From Bacteroidales bacterium UBA6397 (GTDB taxonomy: Bacteria; Bacteroidota; Bacteroidia; Bacteroidales; UBA932): 55,471 nucleotides of DNA. The translations under genes and the position numbers were made by a program. Positions within the stretch are counted from its first letter, which is position 1; each line of letters starts with the position of its first letter. This document shows, piece by piece, positions 41,220-49,889 of this stretch. The stretch covers positions 1-55,471 of the forward strand of contig DJQB01000019.1 in the NCBI GenBank assembly GCA_002439875.1, in the 5' to 3' direction. The notes beneath the pieces are model-generated. The model searched no databases. It saw nothing but the letters and a program-made list of their open reading frames with translations, and was not told the origin of the DNA.

Positions 41220-42123
41220 CACGGTCCTTGTACGCCATAGGGGAGCATCCTACCGCTTCCTTGAAATATTTACCGAAGAAAGACTGGTTCGCGAAATGCA
41301 AGGCCTCGCTGATTTCCTGAACGGTGTAGTTGCCGCTCATGAGCATTGTCTTGGCGTCCTTGATGACAAAGTCGCGGATCCAGTCTTTAGCGTGTTTCCC
41401 TGACTCCTTGTAGATCATCTGTGCGAAGTACTTAGGGGAAATGAAAAGCCGCTTCGCATAGAATTTTACGCTGCGCTCGAAAGTGTAGTTCTGGCCGAGT
41501 TCGGTAAGGAAGCGTCGCAGAAGTTCATTCCTCCTCCACTTTGTCACAGTGTGGCTGACAATTTTCTCGTTCTGTATGGCAAGACGTTCAGAAAGATAAC
41601 TTGCCAGCATTATATATGCCCCTTGGAGTGACTCGGCCTTGAAGATGCCGCTGTCGAACAGGATGATGTTCTTGACTGTCGAGAAGAAAGACAACATCCG
41701 CTGACCCTCGGAATCGGTAAGGTGAAGGATTTTCGGGTCATAAAGCGCGTCCCTTAGATACCTTGCGCTGCTGTATGTGAAATTCATCAGACTACTGTCT
41801 GGCAGTATGGCGACGGAAATAGCCTTGAAGTCATCCGTGACCGATATGCTTTCCACTATGTTGCCGAGACTGATCATTATCACGTCGTTTGCCATGACGG
41901 TGTAGTCGTTGCCGGAAATCCTTGCGTGGCCTTCTCCGTCCACACACATGAAAATCACCGTGAATCGGATTTTGGCAGGTAGGTCAGGAAATGAATTGAA
42001 AATTGTTCCCCATTGATAGTCAATGTTATCGTTGAGAAATAGTTGGCCGTCATAGACTGCCAGACTTGGGAAACCGTTGAGAAGTTCGATGTCGAAGTTG
42101 TTTATTTTCCTGAACTTGTCCAT
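41158..42123 (-). CDS. AraC-family transcriptional regulator
   Basis: A 321-residue protein. The C-terminal 100 residues have two helix-turn-helix units: FAKRLFISPKYFAQMIYKES and VQEISEALHFANQSFFGKYF, then GCSPMAYKD, the AraC signature. The N-terminal part (about 1-180) is a cupin-like sensor domain with no named ligand. It lies 15 bp after the NhaC antiporter gene and is likely cotranscribed with it, so it may control that transporter. Its last 62 bp overlap mscL on the opposite strand. Confidence 0.85.
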   Translation of the reverse strand: MDKFRKINNFDIELLNGFPSLAVYDGQLFLNDNIDYQWGTIFNSFPDLPAKIRFTVIFMCVDGEGHARISGNDYTVMANDVIMISLGNIVESISVTDDFKAISVAILPDSSLMNFTYSSARYLRDALYDPKILHLTDSEGQRMLSFFSTVKNIILFDSGIFKAESLQGAYIMLASYLSERLAIQNEKIVSHTVTKWRRNELLRRFLTELGQNYTFERSVKFYAKRLFISPKYFAQMIYKESGKHAKDWIRDFVIKDAKTMLMSGNYTVQEISEALHFANQSFFGKYFKEAVGCSPMAYKDRVISGSSEDPGSPQEEPHPQA

Positions 42124-42138
42124 TTCGTGTGGTGATTT

Positions 42139-43584
42139 CTAGTTGTCTTTCTTGAATATCTTGTAGCCTATCGCCGCTACGGTGATGCTCATCAGCGGGC
42201 TGATGATGTTGAAAAAGCAATATGGAAGATAAGTAAGGGTTGGGACACTGAGGATTGTAGCTTGAGTCATTCCGCAACTGCTCCAAGGGAATAGGGGAGA
42301 GGTGACTGTCGCGGAATCCTCAACTGAACGGCTGAGCAGCCTGTCCTCATAGCCTTCCTTGTCGTAGATGTCCTTGAACAGGCTCGATGTCAGGATGATG
42401 GCAAGGTATTGGTCGGACACGATGCCGTTCAGAGCCGTACCTGTCACTACTGTTGAAGTCACAAGGCTGACCCTGCGTTTTGCCATCGGGAGAATTATAG
42501 AGGCCAGGTGGTGAAGCATCCCGCTTGCCTTCATGGCGGCTCCGAAGCACATGGCGCAGATTATCAGATAGACAGTGTTCAACATTCCGATCATCCCCTT
42601 GGATGCGACAAGCTGGTTGACTTCCGGATTGCCAGTCTCGACTGAGACGGAGTTGTAGATTGTCTCGATTGTGCCAGTGAACAGAATCTTGGCCTGTGAT
42701 CCTGTCCCTGATATTCCGGCACCGATTTCTCTAATTATGTCCGGTTGGAAGATCAAGGCTGCAACCGCTGCAAGCAGGGTAGAGAGACCTAGGACGATCA
42801 GTGCAGGCAACCGCCGCACAATCATTATCGCTGTCAGCGCTGGGACAATCATAAGCCAAGGAGTAATGTTGAACTTGGCTTTGAGAACGTTGGTATATTC
42901 ATTGACTAAGTTAGCATCGTTCCCCGTGTGAGAGAGCCCAAGGATTAGGAATATGATCAAAGTGATCACGATGGACGGTACTGTTGTGTACATCAGATAA
43001 CGGATGTGTTTGAACATCGGGACTTTGCTCATAGAGGACGCCAATACCGTGGTGTCTGACAGAGGGGAGATTTTGTCCCCGAAATATGCTCCGGAGATGA
43101 TTGCTCCTGCGATCACTCCATCACTGAATCCTTCAGCCTTACCAATTCCCAAAAGTGCTACACCGATTGTGGCTATTGTGGTCCATGAACTACCTATCAT
43201 GACCGAAACAAGGGCGCAGATTACGCATGCGGTAAGAAGAAACACTTTGGGACTTATGATTTTGACTCCGTAGTAGATGAATGTCGGGACTATTCCACTC
43301 ATTGTCCACGTGCCAGAAATTGCCCCTATAAGAAATAGTATGACAATGGCTGTCGTCACGTCGCCGATGTTGTTCTTTATCTCTTCCTCAAAGACTTCCC
43401 ATGGAACTTTGAACAGCCACATCGCTAACCAAATTGCGATTCCGGCAGAAAACAACAACGCAACCTGGCTGGCTCCGAGTATTGCATCACTCCCGAAAAT
43501 GCTGATGTTCAATGCTAAGAACACTATCAAAACAAGAATAGGAATCAAGGAAATCCCCATCCGGTACATAGTGATTTTCTTCAT
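42139..43584 (-). CDS. nhaC: NhaC-family Na+/H+ antiporter
   Basis: A 481-residue membrane protein with about 11 helices. NhaC-type blocks are GAISGTWTMSGIVPTFIYYG, VSVMIGSSWTTIATIGVALL and GAIISGAYFGDKISPLSDTT, then ATVTSPLFPWSSCG. These proteins exchange Na+ (in some cases malate/lactate) for protons. The start MKKITMYRMGISLIPILVLI is natural. The only close partner is the AraC-like gene downstream. Some related proteins carry organic anions, so the substrate is not certain. Confidence 0.9.
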   Translation of the reverse strand: MKKITMYRMGISLIPILVLIVFLALNISIFGSDAILGASQVALLFSAGIAIWLAMWLFKVPWEVFEEEIKNNIGDVTTAIVILFLIGAISGTWTMSGIVPTFIYYGVKIISPKVFLLTACVICALVSVMIGSSWTTIATIGVALLGIGKAEGFSDGVIAGAIISGAYFGDKISPLSDTTVLASSMSKVPMFKHIRYLMYTTVPSIVITLIIFLILGLSHTGNDANLVNEYTNVLKAKFNITPWLMIVPALTAIMIVRRLPALIVLGLSTLLAAVAALIFQPDIIREIGAGISGTGSQAKILFTGTIETIYNSVSVETGNPEVNQLVASKGMIGMLNTVYLIICAMCFGAAMKASGMLHHLASIILPMAKRRVSLVTSTVVTGTALNGIVSDQYLAIILTSSLFKDIYDKEGYEDRLLSRSVEDSATVTSPLFPWSSCGMTQATILSVPTLTYLPYCFFNIISPLMSITVAAIGYKIFKKDN

Positions 43585-43685
43585 TATATAAGTCCGTTTT
43601 CAAAATCGAGCGCAATTTAATCTTTTTTTTTGCATTTTTGCGCAAGAATTAACTTGACCCGGATTTAGTTGTCTAGTAAATACAA

Positions 43686-44408
43686 ATGAAAAATATGAAA
43701 CAGATGAAAAATTTCAAGATTGTTTTGGCACTTGCGGCCTTGGTTGCCGCTTCGCTGTCTTCTTGCTCCAAGCTTGATGACGGTAATGAATGGCAAGGTA
43801 CACCGAACGCTCTCGTGACAGTAAAGACAAATGGAGCGGACACCTATTTCCAACTCGATGAGAAAACCACCCTTGAACCTAAGGGATGGAGCAATCCTTT
43901 CAAACGTGAGGTAAGGGCGTTGCTCCGCTATGAGGAGGACAAGGAAGCCAGCCGCCTGTACTCCAAGACAGTAAAGGTCGTTTGGATTGACTCGTTGCGT
44001 ACGAAACCGGCTGTTCCTTATGATGATGATTTTAAGAACTCTAAGGATGACGGTGGACTGTACATCTACGATGATTGGGTGACATGCTGCGAGGATGGTT
44101 ATCTTACCCTTCACTTCGCATCGTGGTTCGGCCAGAGCTATTCCATGGAAAAGAAAGTCCACTATCTCCATCTTGCTATTGATCCGGAGACTTTGGATTT
44201 GTACCTTAGGCATGACAGGAACGGAGACAATGAATATGGAGCCCCAGTGGATGGCTTCATAGCCTTTAAGATTGATGATCTTCTTCCTAATGTCAAAGAT
44301 GGTGAGACTTTGACATTGCACTGGAAAGATTACGATGGAGACAGGTCTGCCAAGGTGAAGTATTCTTCGCGTTTTTCCTTACCATCGGAATCGCAGGTTA
44401 TTGACTGA
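43686..44408 (+). CDS. NigD-like lipoprotein
   Basis: A 240-residue lipoprotein (lipobox LSSC). The domain opens ALVTVKTNGADTYFQLDEKT, has ALLRYEEDKEASRLYSKTVK, and ends FIAFKIDDLLPNVKDGETLT, the NigD-like pattern. NigD proteins are found in the bacteriocin locus of P. nigrescens and broadly in Bacteroidales; their role is unknown. The ECF sigma gene lies 26 bp downstream, in the same direction. Two further Met codons near the start leave the exact start open by a few residues. Confidence 0.8.
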   Translation: MKNMKQMKNFKIVLALAALVAASLSSCSKLDDGNEWQGTPNALVTVKTNGADTYFQLDEKTTLEPKGWSNPFKREVRALLRYEEDKEASRLYSKTVKVVWIDSLRTKPAVPYDDDFKNSKDDGGLYIYDDWVTCCEDGYLTLHFASWFGQSYSMEKKVHYLHLAIDPETLDLYLRHDRNGDNEYGAPVDGFIAFKIDDLLPNVKDGETLTLHWKDYDGDRSAKVKYSSRFSLPSESQVID

Positions 44409-44434
44409 TAAACGGATTACCTTGCCTGTTCGGG

Positions 44435-45007
44435 ATGGGAACGCTGACTGGAGACATAGAAAGGACTCTTGTCGAACAGGCAAGGAATGGTGACCGTACC
44501 GCGATGAAGCAGATTTACGACTGCTACTCAAGGTATCTTGCGGCCACTTGTTCCCGTTACATTCCTAATGATGGTGATTTGCGTGATGTCCTTCAGGACA
44601 GCTTTGTTAAGATTTTCTCGTCTTTGGGTAAATTTGACTTCCGTGGGGAAGGCTCTCTTAAAGCTTGGATGAGGCGGATTACCGTCAATGAAGCATTGAA
44701 GTTGATCCGTCGGCGGAAGCGATCTGACACCGTTGAGTACAAATGGGATCTTCCGGACAAAGAGGAGGAAGAAGAACCTGATGTAGAGAAAGTCCCTCCT
44801 GAAGCTATCCAGAGAATGATTCAAGCTTTACCCGAAGGCTATAGGACGGTGTTGAACCTATATGTCTTTGAGCAGAAGAGCCACAAGGAGATAGCGGAAT
44901 TGATGGGAATCTCTGAAAGTACATCGGCTTCCCAACTTCATAGGGCGCGGGCTATTTTATCAAGGCAGATACGAGATTACATGAAAAAGATGGAGGCAAC
45001 ATTATGA
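44435..45007 (+). CDS. ECF-type RNA polymerase sigma factor
   Basis: A 190-residue sigma factor. Region 2 includes YLAATCSRYIPNDGDLRDVL and ESFVKIFSSLGKF-type DSFVKIFSSL; region 4 has YRTVLNLYVFEQKSHKEIAE and GISESTSASQLHRARAIL. A Glu-rich linker (KEEEEEPDVEK) joins them. ECF factors in Bacteroidota often control surface proteins. The next gene overlaps its stop by 4 bp (ATGA) and encodes a membrane-anchored barrel protein that could be its anti-sigma partner. Confidence 0.92.
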   Translation: MGTLTGDIERTLVEQARNGDRTAMKQIYDCYSRYLAATCSRYIPNDGDLRDVLQDSFVKIFSSLGKFDFRGEGSLKAWMRRITVNEALKLIRRRKRSDTVEYKWDLPDKEEEEEPDVEKVPPEAIQRMIQALPEGYRTVLNLYVFEQKSHKEIAELMGISESTSASQLHRARAILSRQIRDYMKKMEATL

Positions 45008-46329
45008 GTGATAATGATTGGCTAAAAGACTTGGAACGCAAGATGAAAGACTACGAAGAACCCACACCTAAGGGACTGTGGGAGGACGTGGAGTCATCTC
45101 TTTTTCCTAAGGCAAAACGTAAACCGGTCATTGTCCCGATTTTTTTGCGCTCAATGGCAGCGGCTGCTGTTGTGGCTCTAGGTGTCCTCACCGGCCTTCG
45201 TTATTTTGATTCAGAAACAGACATTACGTTGGACAACTCACAGGGAATCTTGGCCTTAGATCAGCCTTCTTCAGTCATTCCAAGAGTAGGCCAAGATTCT
45301 TCTGTAGAGTTATTGCTGCCCGAAACAGATGCCATGACACCCTTGGTTAACAGTAAACTTATGGGCAAACGTTCCTCCACTCATCTTGTAGCACAGGCGC
45401 ACAGTCAGGTGAGTGCAGAAGAACCATCTCAACCAGAGCCTGTCCTTGAAGAGGAAAATGTGGATGTCTCTCCTGAAGTTCCAGACAACAAGGGCGTTCA
45501 GAGAATAGTCTCAGATCGCACCAATCACCCTGATCATGAAGGCGAGGATTGGTCAAACTACATTTCTTCCGCGGAAGAGTCTCGTGGGAAAGTTGCGAGG
45601 AAGGCTGTTCTGGAAATGTCTTTTTCAGGAACATCCACTGACTTCCAACAAGAAAGTGCTTATGACCTCCAGATGTTTTACCGTGGGTCCTCCCCTGCAT
45701 CAGCTCCTGGTCTGACAGGGAAAGCTGGAGGTGATGATATTGGGGATGGCGCAATGATTCAAACCAGAGTAGCAGCACCTTCTAAAGCATTGAACTCAAC
45801 AACGGTCGTCTCTAAATCAGACCATAAACGTCCTGTCAGGCTTGCTTTGACTGTCAACTATCCTTTAAGCCAAAGATTCGGGATAGAGACGGGTATCGCA
45901 TTTACGACTCTCCGCAGTACGTTTTCTAACGAAGCCGGCAAAACAGTCTCGCAGACTGAGCAGACGTTGAGGTACATTGGAGTACCACTCAACATATCGG
46001 CATTACTTCTTGACTCTAAAAGGGTTTCTCTCTATTTGAGCGCTGGAGGAATGGTTGAAAAGTGTGTCTCCGGCACTCACGAGACATCTGACTTGCTTTC
46101 CGGAGTTTTGCAAGGGGAAGTGGTGAAAACTAAGGTGAAAGACAAAGGCTTTCTGTGGTCCTTGAATGCTTCTGCCGGCATTCAAGCCAACATCTCCAAG
46201 ACTTTTGGCATCTATGTGGAGCCAGGCCTAAGTTATCATTTCGACGATGGATCGGATCTTCAGACGATTTACAAGGAACGCCCATTGGACTTCATGATGA
46301 CTTTCGGAGCAAGAATCTCATTTAAATAA
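45004..46329 (+). CDS. Anti-sigma-like protein with inner-membrane helix and C-terminal beta-barrel
   Basis: A 441-residue protein with an unusual plan. Residues 1-45 (DWLKDLERKMKDYEEPTPKG then LWEDVESSLF) look like the cytoplasmic start of Bacteroidota anti-sigma proteins. A membrane helix follows (SMAAAAVVALGVLTGLRYF). Residues about 65-255 are a disordered acidic/Ser-rich periplasmic stretch. From about 275 the sequence is a barrel of the OMP_b-brl type: RLALTVNYPLSQRFGIETGI, YIGVPLNISALLLDSKRVSL, IYVEPGLSYHF and C-terminal MTFGARISFK. It could link the outer membrane to the ECF sigma factor encoded just before it. The relation is inferred from overlap and domain order. Confidence 0.75.
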   Translation: MSDNDWLKDLERKMKDYEEPTPKGLWEDVESSLFPKAKRKPVIVPIFLRSMAAAAVVALGVLTGLRYFDSETDITLDNSQGILALDQPSSVIPRVGQDSSVELLLPETDAMTPLVNSKLMGKRSSTHLVAQAHSQVSAEEPSQPEPVLEEENVDVSPEVPDNKGVQRIVSDRTNHPDHEGEDWSNYISSAEESRGKVARKAVLEMSFSGTSTDFQQESAYDLQMFYRGSSPASAPGLTGKAGGDDIGDGAMIQTRVAAPSKALNSTTVVSKSDHKRPVRLALTVNYPLSQRFGIETGIAFTTLRSTFSNEAGKTVSQTEQTLRYIGVPLNISALLLDSKRVSLYLSAGGMVEKCVSGTHETSDLLSGVLQGEVVKTKVKDKGFLWSLNASAGIQANISKTFGIYVEPGLSYHFDDGSDLQTIYKERPLDFMMTFGARISFK

Positions 46330-46387
46330 TGCGTAAGCCTTAGTCTGACATATTCAAAGTCGTCATGATTTTTACCTATATTTTTCA

Positions 46388-46415
46388 ACGGTGGCGTCAG
46401 CCATCGTTTTTTTTT
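46388..46415 (+). terminator. Rho-independent terminator of the sigma/barrel operon
   Basis: AACGGTGGC (46388-46396) pairs with GCCATCGTT (46399-46408) with one G-U; a T-run follows (to 46415). Confidence 0.75.
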
Positions 46416-46456
46416 GTTTTAAATTGGAGTTTTTATTAAATTATTTGATGTAAAAT

Positions 46457-46478
46457 TGAAAAGATATTCATATATTTG
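46457..46478 (+). promoter_or_regulatory. ARG box abutting the -7 element of the argR promoter
   Basis: TGAAAAGATATTCA (46457-46470) matches the ARG-box core TGAATWWWWATTCA at 12 of 14 positions. It directly touches TATATTTG (46471-46478), the -7 element. A weaker box, TGAATAAGTATGCT, is at 46488-46501. ArgR binding here would block its own promoter and the following arginine genes. Confidence 0.6.
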
Positions 46479-46506
46479 CCGAAATGTTGAATAAGTATGC
46501 TTTGAT

Positions 46507-46983
46507 ATGAAGGGTAAAATTGAACGGCAAAGGATAATTAAAGAAGTCATCAAGGATAACAAGATTTCTAATCAGGAAGAGTTGTCCGTGTTCTTGAGGC
46601 AGCGTGGACTTTGTGTTGCTCAGGCTACCCTTTCTAGAGACATCCGCGAATTGAACATGACGAAGATTCATGATGGCAACGGCTACTGCTACAGTCTTCC
46701 CCAGTCTGGAATGTTGCGAAGCACACTACGTGATTCGTCCATGAACTCTGAAAGCATTGATAGTGTTGAGTTCTCCGGCTCGATGGCGGTAATCAAGACC
46801 AGACCAGGCCATGCCGGGATGATAGCTTCAATCATTGACGAAAACCATTTCTCTGAAGTCATGGGTACCCTTGCAGGAGATGACACAATTCTTCTTGTGC
46901 TGAGGGAAGGTTCCTCGCATGATTCCGTAGTCGACTCTCTTTCTGAATTGTTCAAGGGTATTGGCAATAAAAGGGTAAATTAG
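46507..46983 (+). CDS. argR: Arginine repressor
   Basis: A 158-residue protein with the N-terminal winged helix (ERQRIIKEVIKDNKISNQEE, then ATLSRDIRELNMTKI) and the C-terminal arginine-binding/trimerisation domain (VIKTRPGHAGMIASIIDENH and GTLAGDDTILLVLREG, with the conserved GDDT). It represses arginine genes when bound to arginine. A putative ARG box overlaps its promoter. The GNAT and argG genes follow, so the cluster is probably autoregulated. Confidence 0.93.
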   Translation: MKGKIERQRIIKEVIKDNKISNQEELSVFLRQRGLCVAQATLSRDIRELNMTKIHDGNGYCYSLPQSGMLRSTLRDSSMNSESIDSVEFSGSMAVIKTRPGHAGMIASIIDENHFSEVMGTLAGDDTILLVLREGSSHDSVVDSLSELFKGIGNKRVN

Positions 46984-47008
46984 AAATAAAATAAACGAAC
47001 TTCAAACA

Positions 47009-47620
47009 ATGACTCAGGACGAATTGACTGTTGAGGTCGCTTCGGACAAGCACCTTATTTATGTCGATGAGATTCTAAAGACTATAGAGGATGCGGCTAA
47101 GGTTAGGGGCACTGGCATCGCGAAGAGAAAGCCAGAGTACGTCGCACAGAAAATCAAAGAGGCCAAGGCGGTGATTGCACTTAAAGGCGAGCGGTTCGCT
47201 GGCTTTAGTTACATTGAGACTTGGGAGCACAAACAGTATGTTACGACCTCAGGACTTATTGTGCATCCTGATTTTCGTGGTCTTGGTCTTGCGAAAAAAA
47301 TTAAGGATTTGACTTTTTCTTTAGCGCGCACACGCTGGCCTCACGCAAAGATATTCAGCCTCACAAGTGGCGCCGCTGTGATGACGATGAACACGCAGTT
47401 GGGCTACAAGCCGGTGACTTTCGCGGAGTTGACCAGCGATGAGGCTTTCTGGAAAGGTTGTGAAGGCTGCATTAATGTTGATGTGCTGAAGCGCACTGAC
47501 AGAAAGTATTGCATCTGCACCGGAATGCTCTTCGATCCGGAGGAACACCTTCCGGCAAAGATTCCTCAGGAAGTGTTGGAGCGCATCCGCAAGATAGATG
47601 ACTCCGAAAATGACAATTAA
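47009..47620 (+). CDS. GNAT acyltransferase of the arginine cluster (argA-like role)
   Basis: A 203-residue GNAT protein: FAGFSYIETWEHKQYVTTSG, then LIVHPDFRGLGLAKKIKDL, the R/Q-x-x-G-x-G/A acyl-CoA-binding loop (RGLGLA), and GAAVMTMNTQLGYKPV. It lies between argR and argG in a cluster that lacks classical argA and argJ. It may therefore be the enzyme that acylates glutamate, and since the transcarbamylase is of the succinyl type, succinyl-CoA may be its donor. That is inferred from context; GNAT folds have many substrates. Confidence 0.75.
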   Translation: MTQDELTVEVASDKHLIYVDEILKTIEDAAKVRGTGIAKRKPEYVAQKIKEAKAVIALKGERFAGFSYIETWEHKQYVTTSGLIVHPDFRGLGLAKKIKDLTFSLARTRWPHAKIFSLTSGAAVMTMNTQLGYKPVTFAELTSDEAFWKGCEGCINVDVLKRTDRKYCICTGMLFDPEEHLPAKIPQEVLERIRKIDDSENDN

Positions 47621-47628
47621 CAAGATTG

Positions 47629-48855
47629 ATGAATATGGAAAAGAAGAAAGTTGTAGTTGCCTTCAGTGGCGGCCTAGACACATCTTTTACAGTGATGTAC
47701 CTCGCCAAAGAAAAAGGCTATGAGGTTTATGCCGCCTGCGCCAACACTGGTGGATTCAGCACAGAGCAACTGAAAGACAATGAAAAGCATGCCTACGAAC
47801 TTGGGGCTAAGGAATATGTCACCCTTGACGTGACAAAGGAATATTACGACAAGAGTCTCCGGTACATGATCTTCGGCAATGTGCTGAGGAACGGCACGTA
47901 CCCGATCTCGGTTTCCTCCGAGAGAATATTCCAGGCCATGGCCATCGCCCGCTATGCTAAGTCAATCGGAGCCGATGCCATCGCCCATGGTTCTACGGGT
48001 GCCGGCAACGATCAGGTCCGCTTTGACATGACGTTCCTTGTGATGGCTCCGGGAATTGAGATCATAACCCTCACGAGGGATATGGCCCTTACACGCCAGT
48101 TCGAGGTGGATTACCTCAATGAACACGGATTCAAGGCTGATTTCAAGAAACTTAAATATTCCTACAACGTCGGTCTTTGGGGAACTTCCATCTGCGGAGG
48201 CGAGATTCTGGACTCTACCCAGGGGCTTCCTGAGGAGGCCTACTTGAAGCAGATCACCAAGGAGGGCTCCGAGATCATCGAGATCGAGTTCGACAAGGGC
48301 GAGATCGCTGCGGTGAACGGTGAGAAATTCGCTGACAAGGTGGCTGCCATCCAGAAGATCGAGTCCGTTGCCGCTCCGTACGGCATCGGACGTGACATGC
48401 ACGTCGGGGACACGATTATCGGCATCAAGGGGCGTGTCGGTTTCGAGGCGGCCGCTCCGATGCTGATCATCGCAGCCCATAAGTTCTTGGAGAAGTTCAC
48501 ACTCAGCAAGTGGCAGCAGTACTGGAAGGATCAGGTCTCCAACTGGTACGGAATGTTCCTGCACGAGAGCGAGTACCTTGAGCCTGTGATGAGGGACATC
48601 GAGGCGATGCTTCAGAGCAGCCAGAGGAACGTGACAGGCAAGGTGACGATGGAGCTTCGTCCTTGGTCGTTCTCCACCGTCGGCGTGGATTCCCCTTGCG
48701 ACCTTGTCAAGACCAAGTTCGGTGAATATGGTGAGATGCAGAAAGGCTGGACCAGCGAGGATGCCAAGGGCTTCATCAAGGTCACATCCACCCCTCTCCG
48801 CGTCTATTACACCGCCCACAAGGACGAAGGCGAGCGACTGGAAAAGGAACTGTAG
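47629..48855 (+). CDS. argG: Argininosuccinate synthase
   Basis: A protein of about 408 residues of the N-type ATP pyrophosphatase fold. AFSGGLDTSFTVMYLAKEKG is the ATP-binding P-loop-like motif; GSTGAGNDQVRFDMTF is the aspartate/citrulline-binding block; GLWGTSICGGEILD follows. It ligates citrulline and aspartate. The family is about 400 residues. Two ATGs (47629, 47635) precede MEKKKVVVAFSGG; the first is recorded. Gap to the GNAT gene is 8 bp. Confidence 0.95.
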   Translation: MNMEKKKVVVAFSGGLDTSFTVMYLAKEKGYEVYAACANTGGFSTEQLKDNEKHAYELGAKEYVTLDVTKEYYDKSLRYMIFGNVLRNGTYPISVSSERIFQAMAIARYAKSIGADAIAHGSTGAGNDQVRFDMTFLVMAPGIEIITLTRDMALTRQFEVDYLNEHGFKADFKKLKYSYNVGLWGTSICGGEILDSTQGLPEEAYLKQITKEGSEIIEIEFDKGEIAAVNGEKFADKVAAIQKIESVAAPYGIGRDMHVGDTIIGIKGRVGFEAAAPMLIIAAHKFLEKFTLSKWQQYWKDQVSNWYGMFLHESEYLEPVMRDIEAMLQSSQRNVTGKVTMELRPWSFSTVGVDSPCDLVKTKFGEYGEMQKGWTSEDAKGFIKVTSTPLRVYYTAHKDEGERLEKEL

Positions 48856-48894
48856 CCGGCGGCTGTTGAATAGTGAGATAAGTTTATAGTATTG

Positions 48895-49875
48895 ATGAAT
48901 TTAAATGAGTATATACGTGTCGGGATTGTGGGAGCCGCAGGCTACACTGCAGGCGAGCTTCTGCGAATACTGGCCAATCACCCGAATGTAAAAGTGGTCT
49001 TTGCGCAGAGCGGAAGCCATGCCGGTGAGCCGGTGTGGTCGGCCCATCAGGATCTGTTGGGGGAGACTGACCTGAAGTTCAGCGCTGACGCTCTGGTGGA
49101 GCGGACCGATGTGATATTCCTTTGCTCCGGACATGGAAAGTCAAAGGGATTCGTGCATTCTCTGCCGGAAACCTACAATGGAGCCATCATTGACCTCAGT
49201 AATGATTTCCGCCTTGCGGCCGATGCGGAGGACTTTGTATATGGCCTTCCAGAGGCGTTCAGAGACAGGATTGTGAAAGCCAGGCACATCGCCAATCCGG
49301 GATGTTTCGCGACCTCGATCCAATTGGCACTGTTGCCGATGGCAAAGGCAGACAGGCTGCCGGAGATTCATGTGACAGGAATAACCGGTTCGACAGGTGC
49401 CGGGCAGGCTCCGTCCGAGACAACGCATTTCAGCTGGAGAGCCAACAACCTTTCAGTCTATAAGGCGTTCACCCATCAGCATTTGGGTGAGATAGGGGAG
49501 ACCCTCCACGCTCTCGCTCCGGGTTATGAGGGCGAACTGAATTTCGTCCCGGTCAGAGGCGATTTCACTAGAGGTATTCTGGCTTCGGTCTATTTTGACT
49601 GCGACCTTTCCGAAGAGGATGCCGTGGCCTTGTACAAGGATTACTACAAGGACGAGCCTTTTGTCCATGTCATTGACACGAATCCGGACCTCAAGATGGT
49701 AGTGAACACGAACAAGTGTGTGCTGAATGTTCGTAAGCACGGACGTAAGCTTCACGTTGTAAGCATTATCGACAATCTCGTCAAAGGCGCTTCCGGTCAG
49801 GCCGTTGAGAACATGAACCTCATCTTCGGCCTTCCCGAGGACACAGGACTTCATCTTAAAGGCACCCGGTTTTAA
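48895..49875 (+). CDS. argC: N-acyl-gamma-glutamyl-phosphate reductase
   Basis: A 326-residue NADPH-dependent enzyme. The dinucleotide motif VGIVGAAGYTAGELLRIL is at the N-terminus; IANPGCFATSIQLALLP contains catalytic Cys137; GEIGETLHALAPG and VPVRGDFTRGILASVYF follow. It reduces the acylglutamyl phosphate made by ArgB. In Bacteroidota the acyl group may be succinyl rather than acetyl. argD begins 14 bp later. Confidence 0.95.
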   Translation: MNLNEYIRVGIVGAAGYTAGELLRILANHPNVKVVFAQSGSHAGEPVWSAHQDLLGETDLKFSADALVERTDVIFLCSGHGKSKGFVHSLPETYNGAIIDLSNDFRLAADAEDFVYGLPEAFRDRIVKARHIANPGCFATSIQLALLPMAKADRLPEIHVTGITGSTGAGQAPSETTHFSWRANNLSVYKAFTHQHLGEIGETLHALAPGYEGELNFVPVRGDFTRGILASVYFDCDLSEEDAVALYKDYYKDEPFVHVIDTNPDLKMVVNTNKCVLNVRKHGRKLHVVSIIDNLVKGASGQAVENMNLIFGLPEDTGLHLKGTRF

Positions 49876-49889
49876 TCAGAAATCATATC

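Noticed and set aside
47962..48819. Long open frame (285 codons) on the strand opposite argG
   Set aside because: It is fully antisense to a clear argG, has no ribosome-binding site and reads as a low-complexity shadow caused by codon bias.
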